In this document: positions 1 through 34,779 of the stretch, one piece after another
How positions within the stretch are numbered: position 1 is the first letter of the stretch
Layout: the number at the start of each line of letters is the position of its first letter
Source of the DNA: Artemia franciscana
Lineage: Eukaryota; Arthropoda; Branchiopoda; Anostraca; Artemiidae
NCBI RefSeq assembly: GCF_032884065.1
Contig: NC_088871.1
Span: 17,976,472-18,040,471 of the forward strand
Direction of reading: 5' to 3'
DNA length: 64,000 nt
The notes under the pieces: model-generated
What the model was told of the DNA's origin: nothing
Databases searched by the model: none
The model's input: the letters and a program-made list of their open reading frames with translations, nothing else
Translations under genes and position numbers: made by a program

Positions 1-35
1 TTAGGCAAAAGACTGTGTCAACCGACTTTGGGGCT

Positions 36-254
36 TTAGACACCTCTTTTCTCTAAGAAAAGACCCAATGACTTTCCCATAATAGTGGGAGCAAGCCTAT
101 TTAATTCTTCATATTCGCTAGTGTTACTGTATAAGTAATCCATAATATCTAACCCTTTTGCATGGTTGCATACTATTTTAGGGAAAAATGTTCCATCACG
201 CGGTAGAATAACTTCTGAAACTGGGTGATCATAAAAACAAGACTTCCATTGATT
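36..254 (-). CDS. Unrecognised coding-like segment, possible terminal exon
   Basis: On the minus strand an open frame of 72 residues ends in TAA at 36-38. Its composition looks like protein: it includes the stretch VILPRDGTFFPKIVCNH and ends in LEKRGV. It has no ATG at its left end. Directly upstream is TTTTAG, which is also an in-frame stop, so the simplest reading is a 3'-terminal exon beginning after an AG acceptor at 254. The preceding pyrimidine tract is weak. It does not match the part of SMARCC expected after the SANT exon, so it is not obviously the end of that gene. It may be a fragment of another minus-strand gene or of a mobile element. I do not recognise the family. Confidence 0.35.
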   Translation of the reverse strand, partial: NQWKSCFYDHPVSEVILPRDGTFFPKIVCNHAKGLDIMDYLYSNTSEYEELNRLAPTIMGKSLGLFLEKRGV

Positions 255-769
255 CTAAAACGTTTCCCTATCATAAAAATTGCTTGATGTCATTGCTGAC
301 GTAAATGAGCTAAAATTATTATTTGGAGCACAAAATGGAAGCAGACAGCACTATTTTGGCGTGATTTGCGGGATGTTACTTCAAAGACAAACTAGATCTT
401 GAAATTTCCGTTCAAATAAGTTCTCTTTCAATATTCTGCGATCACTAATTTAGGTTTATAGCTCCGCTCTAGGATTCTCGAAACTACTGGATTTGATGCT
501 GTAACTTTTTCATCAAGATTCGAGTGGTTCAAAACTACCGAAAACGGAAACTTTGGAGCCAAACCTTCGAGAATTTTCAAAGGGCATTATTTTTTATAGG
601 TCTTAAGAGGAAGGGGGAATAGGCGAGAGGGATTTCTATCCCCCAATCATAGGCAGCGCAATTGCGCTGGCTAAGTAAAGAACGATGTTGGCACAATGTT
701 TTTTTTAAGACAAAGGTACTTCGTACAGAAGGATTTGTCATAAATACTTCAAAGGGTTCATTCGATTAA
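255..769. other. No recognised feature
   Basis: AT-rich sequence without a recognisable gene. A low-identity transition into the dispersed repeat array begins around 600. Confidence 0.5.
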
Positions 770-2008
770 AGATTGCAAGTTCTAGTACCCTTTTTAATAG
801 TGGAAAATGATTGGAGGTCAATCAGCCTCCCCCCCCGCTGATCATTTCACCAAATACATTCAGACCAAATCTTTAGATAGCCATTTTGTTTAGCGTAGTT
901 GATAAACCCAGTAATTAAGTCTATGAAGATTACACCCTCCCACAAACACAGCCTTAGGGCAAGGTTTGTAACTATACCCTGGGGCATACAAGATTTTATA
1001 GAAAGGAGGGTCCTATAAACTTCGGCGGGGGTTCAAGAGTCAAAGTGATCAGAGGGCAGTTACTCCCACCAGGTCGCACTGTCCCGAAATATATCCAAAG
1101 AAATTTTGAGATATCCATTTTATTCAAAATAGTCCAAAGATCATATAACAAAACTTTTGGGGTAGAAACAAACCCCCAGAGCCTGGGGGCGAAGGCTTTA
1201 AGTTATGCTCCGGAACATTTAAGGTTTCTATGGAAGGAATGACTGTAAAAACCTAACAATAGGCTCATTTGGTTGAAAATTGAAAGTTCTAATTCCCTTT
1301 TAACAGTCAGAAGGAAAGGATGACGACTAGTCTACAATCCCCCCGACTAACCCTCTTTTCATCAAATGCATCTGAATGAGATTGTGAGATAGCCATTATG
1401 TTAAAAATCGTCCGAAGAACATGTAACAATGCCTACAGGGTTGACGCAACCCTGTATAGCCCTAAGGCAAGGGTTGCAAGTAATGCCCTGGGGGTATCTA
1501 AGGCTTTTGTGAAATAGATGGTCGCTTAAAGTTCGGATGGGACTCATTCAATTTAAAATTAGAAGTTACAATGCCCTCTTTAAGAGTTAAAAGTAATTGG
1601 AGAGCAACAAGCCCCCCCCCCCCCAGCCCATCATTTCCCCATATAAATCCAATCAAAATGTTTAGATAGCTATTTTGTTCAGCATAATTGAAGGGTCCAG
1701 GAATTATGCCTTTGAGGATGACAATACCCTGGGGGTAAATAGGGTTTCTATAGAAATGGTGATCGTATATACAACCACATGGGGCTCATTGGACTAAGAG
1801 TCAAAGTGATAAGAGAACAGCTATCCCCCTCCCCACACATACACAAGTGGTGTTTTCCCGAAACACATCCAAAAGAAATTTTGAGACAGCCATTTTGCTC
1901 AAAATAGTCTAAAATCATATTACAAAGCTTTTGGGATAGATAAACAGATACTACGAACAGATACTACTGTTTCTACGCCTACAACTACTACTACTATTAT
2001 TATTACAG

Positions 2009-2042
<34 letters not shown>

Positions 2043-2860
2043 CATTACCACTGGTGCTACTACGACTGCTACTAAGGCTAAGGGTATTAAGGTGAAAATT
2101 TTGGGCTATATTGAAACTGTATTGAACTAAAAAAACGCACTATACCCTTTAGGTTGTCAAGAGGAAGTATCAGCAATGCTTCAGAAACGGTTGATGGTAT
2201 TTAGTTAAAGCTTTCATCGTGTGTTGAAGAGGATGTTGAAAAAGAAAAAGGTGCTATGTGCATACTGGTAATAATGCTACTTCTGCTACTGCAACTCCAC
2301 AAGCCAAGGGTATTAAGGTGAAGCTTTCAAGGAATATTTAGGTGGATGCTGAACTATATCGTAACTAGCTATGATCATGAACAATGTCAAAAGGGTGACA
2401 AAGCAAAATCACATTAACATTATTGAGTTAGACCTTACAGGGTAAATTTTGGCGGACTTGACCTAGCCAGATGACACCAAGGGCATTAATTTGACTTTAA
2501 GAGAACGTTCATGGGGAGTTTCAACTAAACGAAAAAAAACTATATGTATGCAGGTATTAAAAAACCATACAAGTACTATCATCGGCAGCGCTGTTCTATT
2601 ATAGCTAGAAATATCATTCATATTTTTGAAGGAGCTAATTTGAATGAAAATTAAAAATCCCAGTGCCCTTTCTGACAGTCAAAGATGGCTGAAGAGAAAT
2701 CAGCCCTCCTATTTCACCAATAATTTTTCAAACAATTCCAATCAAAATTTTAAGACAGCCATTTGGTTCAGCATAGCTGAACGGTCTAGTAACTATATCT
2801 CTAGGGTTATTGGGAAGATTAACCCCCCCACAGTTATGCAATTTGCACATTATGCTTAAA
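770..2860 (+). repeat. Array of diverged ~350 bp dispersed repeat units
   Basis: Similar blocks recur at about 770-1000, 1270-1500, 1555-1740, 1790-1940 and 2640-2850. Each runs through a 'gactcattcgatt' start, 'aaagttctagtaccctttt', a C-rich stretch, 'agatagccattttgttcagc' and a block with 'cccccacag'. The same order is found inside the 1.06 kb units at 33.7-40.1 kb, so this is a diverged member of that family. Short translations resemble each other between copies (for example NFEISILFKIV here and NFEIVILFRIV at 39.5 kb), which may only reflect shared nucleotide ancestry. Confidence 0.6.
1965..2075. repeat. Imperfect CTA/ACT trinucleotide tract
   Basis: A purer (ACT)n run at about 2008-2041 is flanked by degenerate ACT/ATT triplets. 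It is followed by 'aagggtattaaggtgaa', and that downstream phrase recurs near 2315, suggesting a repeat unit that includes the triplet tract. Confidence 0.85.
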
Positions 2861-3029
2861 AACTAAATTTTGTTTTAAAATTAATTCAAAATACACTGTA
2901 TGCATGATGGTTGCCAATAAGACATTTCGGCAATATCCCAAGAACGACCAAGGGAATTAAGTTCAAACGTTCGGAGTTACTTCTACTCTTAAAATTTACC
3001 TAACTCAAAATAGTGTAAGTGTATTTTGC

Positions 3030-3325
3030 CCCATCTGTATGGGGTATTATTCCAATTTAAATAAGAAATTCGAGTCGTCTGACATCCTTCAAGGCTGCAG
3101 TTAAGAGATTTTTCCCTGCAAAAGAATAGTATGTTTGTATGTATATGAATGTAGTTTATATTTTTGTATGCAGTACTATGCAGAGTAGAGAAGACTGCCA
3201 CCTGCTGCCAACAAACCCTTTGGGGCTTCCTTACCAGGTGCTGCAAAGGGTTTTGTATACATTTTAAAATAAAATTTATCTTATCTATACATGCTGTCAA
3301 AGAGCATAGATGAATTTTTTTAGGA
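3030..3325 (+). mobile_element. 3' end of a non-LTR retrotransposon (decayed)
   Basis: A plus-strand translation around 3050-3110 reads like the C-terminus of a LINE reverse-transcriptase protein (IRNSSRLTSFKAAVKRFF), with one stop upstream. It is followed by a short 3' region and an A-rich end with aaaataaa. Only the tail of the element is present. The assignment rests on resemblance to the usual LINE C-terminal pattern, so it is tentative. Confidence 0.45.
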
Positions 3326-3534
3326 ATGGCATTAAGTTTTATTTTGCAGGTCAAAACTAAATTAAACACTACTATTTGTGTCAAGCTTTTCAAAAGGGTG
3401 TACGTTGCTAAAAATTGTTGTAAAAAGTTTCTCCAGCATACAAATGGCGGGCCAAACGATAAATTCTTGAAGGAATACTGGAAAAGTTTTAAACTATTAT
3501 TCTCTTTTTCCCTGAAAAAGACTACAAGAAATTA

Positions 3535-6330
3535 ATAAGAAAAAATCCACTGAATAAGTTTTTCAAAGAAAAATAAAGAACTCTATTACACCAAAAATGA
3601 GAAAAATAGAATCAAATAATCTACCAAGCGTAAAACCACCACAAATCAGCATCAATAAATAAATGAAGCCGAAAGCTCAAAACTAATAGAAATTAACATA
3701 AGTAGGACTCACAACCCCTATGCCTTCTCAAGGCCAGAATATAATTTGCCCTTTACTGAAAAAAACTACTGCTACTACTACAAACAACTCCCCGCGGCAC
3801 CAAGCCACCTGAGGCCAACGCAACTACGTACGATCCTCGTACGTACGACCCTAATCTATTCAAACCCTCCTTTTTACATCCTCCCAGGAAGTTCCCATTT
3901 CCTTTAAATTTTTCTTTATGACGTTCTCCCGCTCCAGACGAGGACGAACTGCTTTCCGTTTAGCCCTAGACGGTTGGCCGAAAAGGACAATTTTCGGCAA
4001 TCTGTCATCCTTCATCCACACAACGTGCCCTAGCTATCTCATCCTATCTTCCATTATAGCCCTAGAAAGCCGGATTGAATCACATTTTTCCGGAGCAATC
4101 CTTAGGCAATTTCTCTGGAAAACATCTAGCAAATCTTCATCCGCTTTTCAGAGCACCCGTGCTTCAGAGCCATATTTGACCACTGTCATCACAGCAGCTT
4201 CTAATATTCTAATGGTTTGCAGATCTATTTTATTATTCTTCCAAACACCCTGATCCTTGGCTATTCTACTTTAAACATCTTCACTTTTCCCACCGTTTTA
4301 ACTAATAATACTACCAAGGCAAGTGAAGCTGCTCACCTGGTCAATCTTTTCGTTACCCATCGTCACCTTTACTTATTCCTAGCCTTAGTGACTTAGTCTT
4401 GTTAAAATTAATTTTCAAACCTATTCTAGCACTCTGAACTCCTACCTCTGAATTTTCTGCCTTAACCGCAGGAGTTTTATTCTCGTACGTAGCACTAATT
4501 ACTTTAATGTATTTTTCTGGTATACTATACAAGGATAAGACCTTTGCTAAAACTCTTCTATCAACAGAATCGAGCACTTGCTGATAATCTATAAAACTGA
4601 GGGCCAAATGTGTTTGACAAGTCAGGCACTTCTCAATTATTAACCTAAGAGTGGAAATTTGGCAGACACATCCTCTACCTTTCTGAACCGCACTGTTCCT
4701 CTCTTAATACTCTGTCTACAGCATTTCTCAGTCTAAAAAGCATAATATTACTAAGTAATTGCTACCTAAAGAGACCAAATTAATGCCTCGATTATTACCA
4801 TACTCACTCTTATTGCCTTTCTTATACATTGGTTTAATAAAAGTTTTCCTAAAATCGTTAGGTATTTTTTTCTTTTTCAAAATCATATTCATAATCTTGA
4901 GTAACTTATTTCTAAACTCAGAGACACCATATTTAAGAATCTCATTTACCGCCTTTTCAGCATCCGGAGCCTTATTATCTTTCAATCCTTTTAGTACTGT
5001 CGCTAATTCTTCCTCATAAACTCTTTCCTTATCACTAATTGCGGCCCCGTTCCTGTCTTTAACTGGGACAAATCTGAATTGACTACTCCCTCAATTTATT
5101 AACATGTCAGTACAATATTTTATTATTGTACCGTCTAGCCGCACTTAGCTTTCTCCAATTTCTTTACATTCCTTTTCTTTTCATATGATCTATCACTCAG
5201 ATAGTTCTTGCATAAGCCCCTTCACTTCTCTATTCAACATAAAGCTTTTTCACTAATATTCCTAGCTGCAGTTCTAACTTTCTTCCATAAGCCCCCATCA
5301 GCAACTTCACAAATTGTTTTTTTTTTTTAATCATTCCAACCATCTTCCACATTGTCAAATTTAGACTCTCAAGTTTAGTATTCAAATGTTCCTGGAAAGT
5401 TTCTCTCAATTTCTCATCCTGGAGTCTACCAGCATCATAACTTCCTGGGAGGTAGCTATCCTTCCGAAATTTCGGCTTTAAATTAACCCTAGACACAACT
5501 AGATGGTGATCTTTACTTTTAAGATCAATAACAACACTCCTATATACCCTAGTATCTTGTTTTGATTCTGCCAGTCTTCGGTTTACTTTAACATAACCAC
5601 TAAGGTTTGATGTCTTACTATTTTTAACAAGGTTGTTTTACCAATTTGTCTTACCAAGGTTTGCTGAATACCATGTTAACTTATGGGCTATTTTATGACC
5701 AAACACTGTATTAATTATAACAATATTGTTATATCTAAAAAATCGCAAAAGTCTTTAGCTATTACTGTTTTCTTTTCCTACCCAAATTTACCTTGGCTAG
5801 AATACCCTCTACCCTATTTCTACCGACCTGGGCGTTAAAATCTCCTAGTAAAAACACCGTATTTCTACCCAGGACCCTGTCTATTTGCTCCTATAAACTG
5901 TGAGTAAAATACACCTGAGTCACTGATATCTCCATCAGTCGGTTCTGCAGGGGCATATACTACGATAACTGATGCCCTGAACCTTTTAGTCATAAAACGA
6001 ACAATTAGTATTCTATTATCAATACCTTTTCAGCCTAAACAAAGCTTAGCAGCTGCCTTATTCATCATAAACCCTGCTTCATCTCTATGTATCCCATCCT
6101 TCCTGTCAGAGTAAACAAACTCTATATCACCTAATATCATGCTTTATACTCCTGGGATATGAGTTTCTGAAACTCCCTAATAAGTCCAGTTCGAATCGTT
6201 TGAATTCGTCAGTCAAAATGTCGATACAAAAGTTATATTACATATCTTCTCGAGTCTACACCGAAGCGCTTAAGCCGGCTTGGAACCAGACAGCAAGAAG
6301 TCCCTAGGGCCTCCAGTATGAATGGAGGCT
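3535..6330 (-). mobile_element. APE-endonuclease/RT non-LTR retrotransposon, degenerate copy 1
   Basis: Read on the minus strand from 6330 down, the segment gives fragments of an apurinic-endonuclease-like domain (FLLGDFNAQVGRNR near 5850), a linker (5230-5496), the start of the RT domain (YKKGNKSEYGNNRGINLVS near 4800), RT palm pieces (SFIDYQQVLDSVDRR near 4580; ARIGLKINFNKTKSLRLG near 4400) and the C-terminal tail (3918-4260). A 3' untranslated region runs to about 3535. Stops and frameshifts are frequent, and the segment carrying the YADD catalytic box is missing between the two palm pieces, so the copy is dead. The layout resembles RTE-like elements related to the proteins called craniofacial development protein 2-like; that clade assignment is an inference. 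Confidence 0.85.
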
Positions 6331-7090
6331 CTGTGCAATCCTGAGCCTATCTTGGTCACAACATGGTTTTTATCACTTGACGATGCTCTTCTATCAACAA
6401 GAGTCGAAATTCTACACATACAGTCTCAAGTTTATTACCTCCGACTCATTATATATTCATGCCTACAAATATTGTGTTACTACGGGGAGGCAACCCAAAG
6501 TAGATAATATCAGATAAGAAGAGGTTTTTCAGCCCGAAAACGCCCGTCAAAACAGACCAAGCCCAGAAGAATTACCCATTAATCAGAGTCCTATGCGAAT
6601 GCTGTGTCGTTTACTAGGCTATAATTTCTTTGAGGGGCGCCACTCTTCAAGAGGGGAGAGAGTTAACCGCAAGGTCCCCAGTCTATCAGGTACCCCGTAA
6701 GGGTCAAGGCAACCCTTAGCAGAGGCCACTGTCCATAGTTCTTACGCCCTGCCGCAGTTGTCCTCCTATGGAGGATCCTCCCGCGATGGTGTTCTGCTTC
6801 ACCATGCAATTTGACCATTACTGGGAGAAGGTTTGTAACTCATGGGACGCGTGGTTACGCCGGTGGAACGTGTTGAGTGTACACTTGAGGGGCCTTCTTC
6901 CTCCTCCACCTGTATTTATGGCCCCGGGTGAGGGTACCCAAGTTTCTATTATAAACCACCAATGACAAGGTCCCCCCTTGGTCTGTGCCTCCTAAGGAAG
7001 CATCCTAAACATCTGTAGGGAGTTCCCCTATAACCACCAGGGGACAGGCTGAGTGGCCTGGGAGAGGTCCTAGATTGATTGGATCATTAA
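6331..7090 (-). mobile_element. Probable 5' region of retrotransposon copy 1
   Basis: This is noticeably more GC-rich than its surroundings and continues directly upstream of the endonuclease part of copy 1. About 6365-6660 is clearly related, in inverted orientation, to 42285-42600: both share the phrase 'atgaatatataatga' and a block around 'gggttgcctcccc'. It is therefore a dispersed repeat, most likely the 5' untranslated part of this LINE family. Short open frames here have no recognisable protein. Confidence 0.55.
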
Positions 7091-8484
7091 AATTTTCCTT
7101 ACTATTTCTGGGGATGTTCTAATTCTACCAGGGTGCTGGATATCCTGGTAGTCTTTTAACCGGTTTATGCATCCCTTGAACACTACGCTAAAGGGCTCAA
7201 CCAAAGAGTTAAAAGAGTGGAAACCAATGATAATGTCAACAAAAAAACAATCTGCTCCATCTGGCGCCCGGCGTATCCCTGCGTTTTGTCGAGCTTTGTA
7301 ATCGTTTTTTTTTGTCAGATACTGAGATCGGACACTTGCAACTACACTAGCATTACCAGCTGTAAAAACTAATTTAAATTTTTCTTGGTATTATACTCAA
7401 ACTACGACTCCTTTAAAGGTTTCAGCACTACCATACCGATTAATGAGGTTTGAGAAAACCAACTACCTGGCATGTTTTTTTCGATTCACAACAATCCGAG
7501 ACTCATTCAGGTATTCATAAATAAGCTTTTTTCAATTTTGGTTTATCCTGACAGAAAAAAAAGACCTATGCAGCAACAGAAGTAAATATCTTTCACTGTT
7601 TAAGAGCTTAAAGAAGTAGCCATTGAGTTTCGAGAAAGCACTAAATTTACCGGTATCTTTTACTTTTAAAACACATATCTTCTCAGGGAGGGGGGGGGGG
7701 GTATGTTTTTCTCTCTTAATTTCAATTGTTGTATGACGATTACTCCTAGTGGCGCAAATCTAATCCTGACAAAGATTCTACGTACTTCAAATTAAACAGA
7801 AATTCGTTGAAATAGAAATACGTTGAATATTCGTTGGAAATATTTGAAAAAAGAACAATTTTCCTACTTTTAAGAAAATTTAGATCCTTCTTCAATAAAA
7901 ACTTTTATGTAATATCGTAATTCTGGCTCGGTGAATGATAGTAGTGAGACAAATGGATACAATGACGTGATTGTCTTTGTCTTCTTGGAGCAAGTTACAG
8001 CTGTGAAATTGTTGCAAAATCACTTGTTTGAGAGTAAACATACACCTTAATCTTGACAAGTTCAGCGACAATAATAATTTAGAAGAGAATCAAATAGACG
8101 GACGACTAACATTAAATGCTGCTAAAAAAAGGAAGTTGAAGGTGAATACCATGTGTTCAATGAATAACATACTGCTAGATAGTCTGTTTTTCTTTTTTCC
8201 ACTATTTATTATTCCGTTTATTTTTTGAGGGGGGGGGGGACACTCTAGTGACTTTTATTGGATTTATAATGCCATCTAGCGAATAATACTATTTTTATTT
8301 TTACAGCACTGTCTTAATTGTTCCTTATGTCTTGACTAGTTGAAATAAATTAAGATAATTCCGTTCGATTGTAAATCCAATGCTGGTTGATATCACAAAG
8401 TCATATATTCCATATAATGACTTTGCTGCAATTTACTCCTGTTTTATTAACTTTTGAACAGAAAACTACAGAAGAACTCACTGA
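7091..8484. other. Intergenic/intronic AT-rich stretch
   Basis: No gene recognised. Two guanine runs of 11-12 bases occur at about 7690-7701 and 8229-8239. Short open frames (such as 8028-8228) are low-complexity and not convincing. Confidence 0.5.
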
Positions 8485-8745
8485 ATTCCAGTTGGGCCCA
8501 TATCTTTCCCTATTGAACTCTATCCTGCCAAGACAGGGACTAGCCAAGTTGGATCACCGACTTCAGATCCAGAAAGACCGTGGGTTTTCTATGGTTTTCG
8601 ACATGAAGAGTTAACTGATGAACTCTCCGAGACAAAATACGAACAATATAAGCATTGCCCGCGTAGTAGGAAATATCACCAGGGCAACTCATCAGAGTTT
8701 CTGTTAAAACAGAGAATGTCAAGGATCAGGAAAAAATTATCCTGA
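8485..8745 (+). CDS. Unrecognised coding-like terminal exon
   Basis: A plus-strand frame is open for 87 codons and ends in TGA at 8743-8745. It has no early ATG. Its composition is protein-like, rich in charged and aromatic residues, including the stretch DPERPWVFYGFRHEELTDEL and ending RMSRIRKKLS. An AG at 8490-8491 (attccag) could be the splice acceptor, and an in-frame stop lies just upstream at 8482-8484. An AATAAA signal lies about 65 bases after the stop, near 8811. The whole fits a 3'-terminal exon on the strand opposite SMARCC. I do not recognise the family, and no upstream exon was found. Confidence 0.4.
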   Translation: MPVGPISFPIELYPAKTGTSQVGSPTSDPERPWVFYGFRHEELTDELSETKYEQYKHCPRSRKYHQGNSSEFLLKQRMSRIRKKLS

Positions 8746-8810
8746 TCAACTAGAATTTTGGAGCAACCACTTTTACACTTACCTAGAATTAACTAAAATC
8801 TCATGCTTTA

Positions 8811-8822
8811 AATAAAAATAAA
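8811..8822 (+). promoter_or_regulatory. Candidate poly(A) signals
   Basis: Two overlapping AATAAA-like hexamers (aaataaaaataaaa) lie about 65 bases downstream of the stop of the 8485-8745 frame. This is the position expected if that frame is a terminal exon. Confidence 0.35.
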
Positions 8823-8934
8823 AGCAGCTTAATATACATATGCTGATATGTATTCCTTAAAATCATAATAAATTTTGATTTATTAAAGTCATAAAAATAA
8901 TATTTTTTTTTCAATAAAGCGAAAATTATGTTCT

Positions 8935-9168
8935 AGCCCTGAGAAGGCATAGGGGTTGTGAGCCCTACTCATATTACTTTCTTTTCGTTTTGAGTTTGAA
9001 CCGGTTTTTTTTATTGTAGTTTCTGTTCGTTTTTGGTTTCATATAATTATTGATGCTGATTTGTGATAGTTTTACACTTGGTAGATTATTTGATTCTATT
9101 TTTACTCATTTTCGGTTTAATGGAGCTGATTACTTTTTTCAAAAACTTATTTATTGGAATTTTTCTTA
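8935..9168 (+). mobile_element. 3' UTR fragment of the APE/RT retrotransposon family
   Basis: This matches the reverse complement of about 3535-3730, the 3' untranslated region of LINE copy 1. It shares 'gagaaggcataggggttgtgag' in pieces, 'ttgatgctgatttgtg' and 'ggtagattatttgattc'. Only the 3' tail is present, as expected of a strongly 5'-truncated insertion. It sits just downstream of the SMARCC SANT exon, inside an intron or beyond the last exon present. Confidence 0.75.
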
Positions 9169-9244
9169 ATATACAGGTAAGATCGTAGTACGTTGAAGTA
9201 ATAAGTAAAATCAGTGTTTAAAATAAAAGCCCTGTTTTTCTCAC

Positions 9245-32490
<23,246 letters not shown>

Positions 32491-33160
32491 CTGAAACAAG
32501 GGTTATTTGAAAGATTATTAAAAGCAATAAAATATTAATTTAGATAATCAAAACTGTAGGCTAATGACACCAGTAAATAATGCATCTATACCAATCAAAT
32601 ACTAAACAAGTCTGAAAAAAGAAGATAATTGTCCTATTTTCAATAATTTACACTAAAATACAACACGAGAGAAGACAACACAAAAATAGGTACCAAAAAT
32701 CAAGAAAACAGTTTCTGCTTTGGTACAGCTGTTGCTTTAATACAATTAAAACCTTTATCTACTTTGTAGCAATGTAACTGTTATTAAAAACCAGATGCAA
32801 CACATCTGCCATAGTTAGAACAATGTTTGTTTGTTCCCTGAGTTTGGAATTATAAAAGATTTGTAAGAGTAAAATTCCTGTTATCATCAAACAAATAAAT
32901 TAAAAAAAATATATGTCATTGCTAGCCACACATTCAAATAACCCATAGAAAATAATAGCCCAACAAAAGGGCAACTGCAACATACTTGTCTTAGATATGT
33001 TGCAATTGGATATTGAACAATGCTGTTTGGCAAGTTTTTTATGAGCTTATTTTGCAATCACTCGTTGCCATTCTGTTCTCATTGAGCTAACATCGAAAGT
33101 GGATTATAATAGACAGAAACTAAGGATTAAAAGTTGACCTATTTTAAATTAAATAAAAAA
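32491..33160. other. Upstream region of SMARCC
   Basis: AT-rich sequence that should hold the 5' untranslated part or promoter of the minus-strand SMARCC gene. No TATA box or initiator could be assigned with confidence. Confidence 0.4.
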
Positions 33161-33164
33161 ACAA

Positions 33165-33380
33165 GTTTTTTTTAACTGAAAGTAAGGAGCGACATTGAAA
33201 CTTAAAACGAACAGAAATTACTTCGTATATGAAAGAGGCTGCTTCCTCATCAACGCCCCGCTCTTTACGCTAAAGTTTGACTCTTTCTCTCAATTCTTCT
33301 TTTTAAAACAGCAAAAAACTTTAGCGTAAAGAACAGGGCGTTGATGAGTAAAAAACTTTAGCGTAAAGAACAGGGCGTTG
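33165..33380. repeat. GGAGCGAC-type repeat folded back on itself
   Basis: A forward block (ggagcgacattgaaac ... cgctctttacgctaaag) is followed, after about 60 bases, by partial reverse complements (aaactttagcgtaaag, repeated twice as a roughly 36-base tandem). It is a partial version of the hairpin at 36571-36822. Confidence 0.75.
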
Positions 33381-33510
33381 GCCTTTTATTAGTTGAGTCT
33401 CTTTCTAGTTATGTCTCTTCTGATATGTTCTTATATATTTTCTTATATTTATATGTTCGTGCTCCGTCTTTTTCATTTCGTATGATTGGCGGGTTTTCAA
33501 ATAAATAAAT
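33381..33510 (+). mobile_element. Solo 3' tail of a LINE also found at 47.65-47.79 kb
   Basis: Shares with 47660-47790 the run of phrases 'ccttttattagttgagtc', 'gttatgtctcttctgat', 'gtatgattg' and 'cgggttttca', ending in an AAATA simple repeat. At 47.7 kb this tail follows RT coding remnants, so this copy is a 5'-truncated insertion of that family. Confidence 0.75.
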
Positions 33511-33684
33511 ACATTATTCTAGGAAGACTCTTGGATGGAAAGGATGGAGACATAATCATAAGGTGCGCTAGAATGTCTTTAAAAAACTATTTAGAAATAG
33601 TTATGTCCCTCATAAATTTTTCCACCCCTTTTGGTCCAAAATTATGAAATGTAAAGCTGCAGCCTTTTCAAAAAGTTAGAGATA

Positions 33685-34747
33685 CCAAACTGTAGTAAGG
33701 AGCGACACGGCTCAATAGTAACTGAAACTTCAAAAACGGAATTTTGATACCAATATATACATGAAAAGAATCGGATTTTTATGCTGATTTTAAATATATA
33801 AGTTCCATCAAGTTTAGTCATACAAATCAATAGTTACGAAACTGACAAAATTTGACTTATCTTCAAAAAAGGGGGAAACACCCCCTAAAAGTCATAGTAT
33901 CTTAATGAAAATCACATCATCAAATTCAGCGTTTCAGAGGACACTACTGTAGAGGTTTCAAGCTCTCATCTGCAAAAATGTGGAATTTTTTATTTTTTGC
34001 CTGAAGAAAGATCAAAGATGCGTGTTTTTGTTGTTTTTTTTCCAGGGGTGATCGTATCGACCCAGTGGTCTTAGAATGTCACGAGAGGGCTAATTCTTTC
34101 GAAAATTTAAAGTTCTAGTAACCTTTTTAAGTGACCAAAAAATTGGAGGGCAACAAGGCCCCCTCCCACGCTCATTTTTCCCAAAGTCACCTGATCAAAA
34201 TTTTGAGATGGCCGTTTTGTTCAGCATAGTAAAATATTTAATAGCTTATGTTTTTAAGATGACTTAACCCCCCACAGTCCCCAAGGAAAGGGCAACAAGT
34301 TATGAATTATGCCAATTGTTTAGACATAACATTGGTTATTAGGAAGCTTAGAGACGTTTTCAAGGGTATTTTTCTTGTGGGGGGTCGGGGGGAGTTACGT
34401 GGGAGGATGTTTCATGGAGGAAGGGAGTTTTCCATGGAGGGGAGCCAAATTTCCCAACATTATCTGAAAAAAATTTAAATAAATAAAAAAACAAGTTTTT
34501 TCAACTGAAAGTAAGGAGCAACATTAAAACTTAAAACGAACAGAAATTACTACGCATATGAGAGGTTTTGTCCGCTCCTCAATACCTTGCTCTTTACGCT
34601 AAATTTTTTTTTAGTACTTTTAAGAGCTTTGTTATTCAGGAGTCATTTTTAAAGAATTGGGACAAAAATTCGAACTTTAGCATAAAAAAATTATTTTTAA
34701 TTTTTTAACTTTTAACTTTAGTGTAATCTACCCACAAAACTTAAAAA
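33685..34747 (+). repeat. 1.06 kb repeat unit, copy A
   Basis: Starts 'gtagtaaggagcgacacggc' and runs to 'aatctacccacaaaac'. It is nearly colinear with copy B (35428-36485) and, inverted, with copies C and D. It contains the 'agttctagtaacc' to 'gttcagcat' block found alone at 0.8-2.9 kb and a GGAGC-type block at its 3' part. No long reading frame. Confidence 0.85.
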
Positions 34748-34779
34748 AAACTTTCAGGATGATTAAATGAGATAATTAG

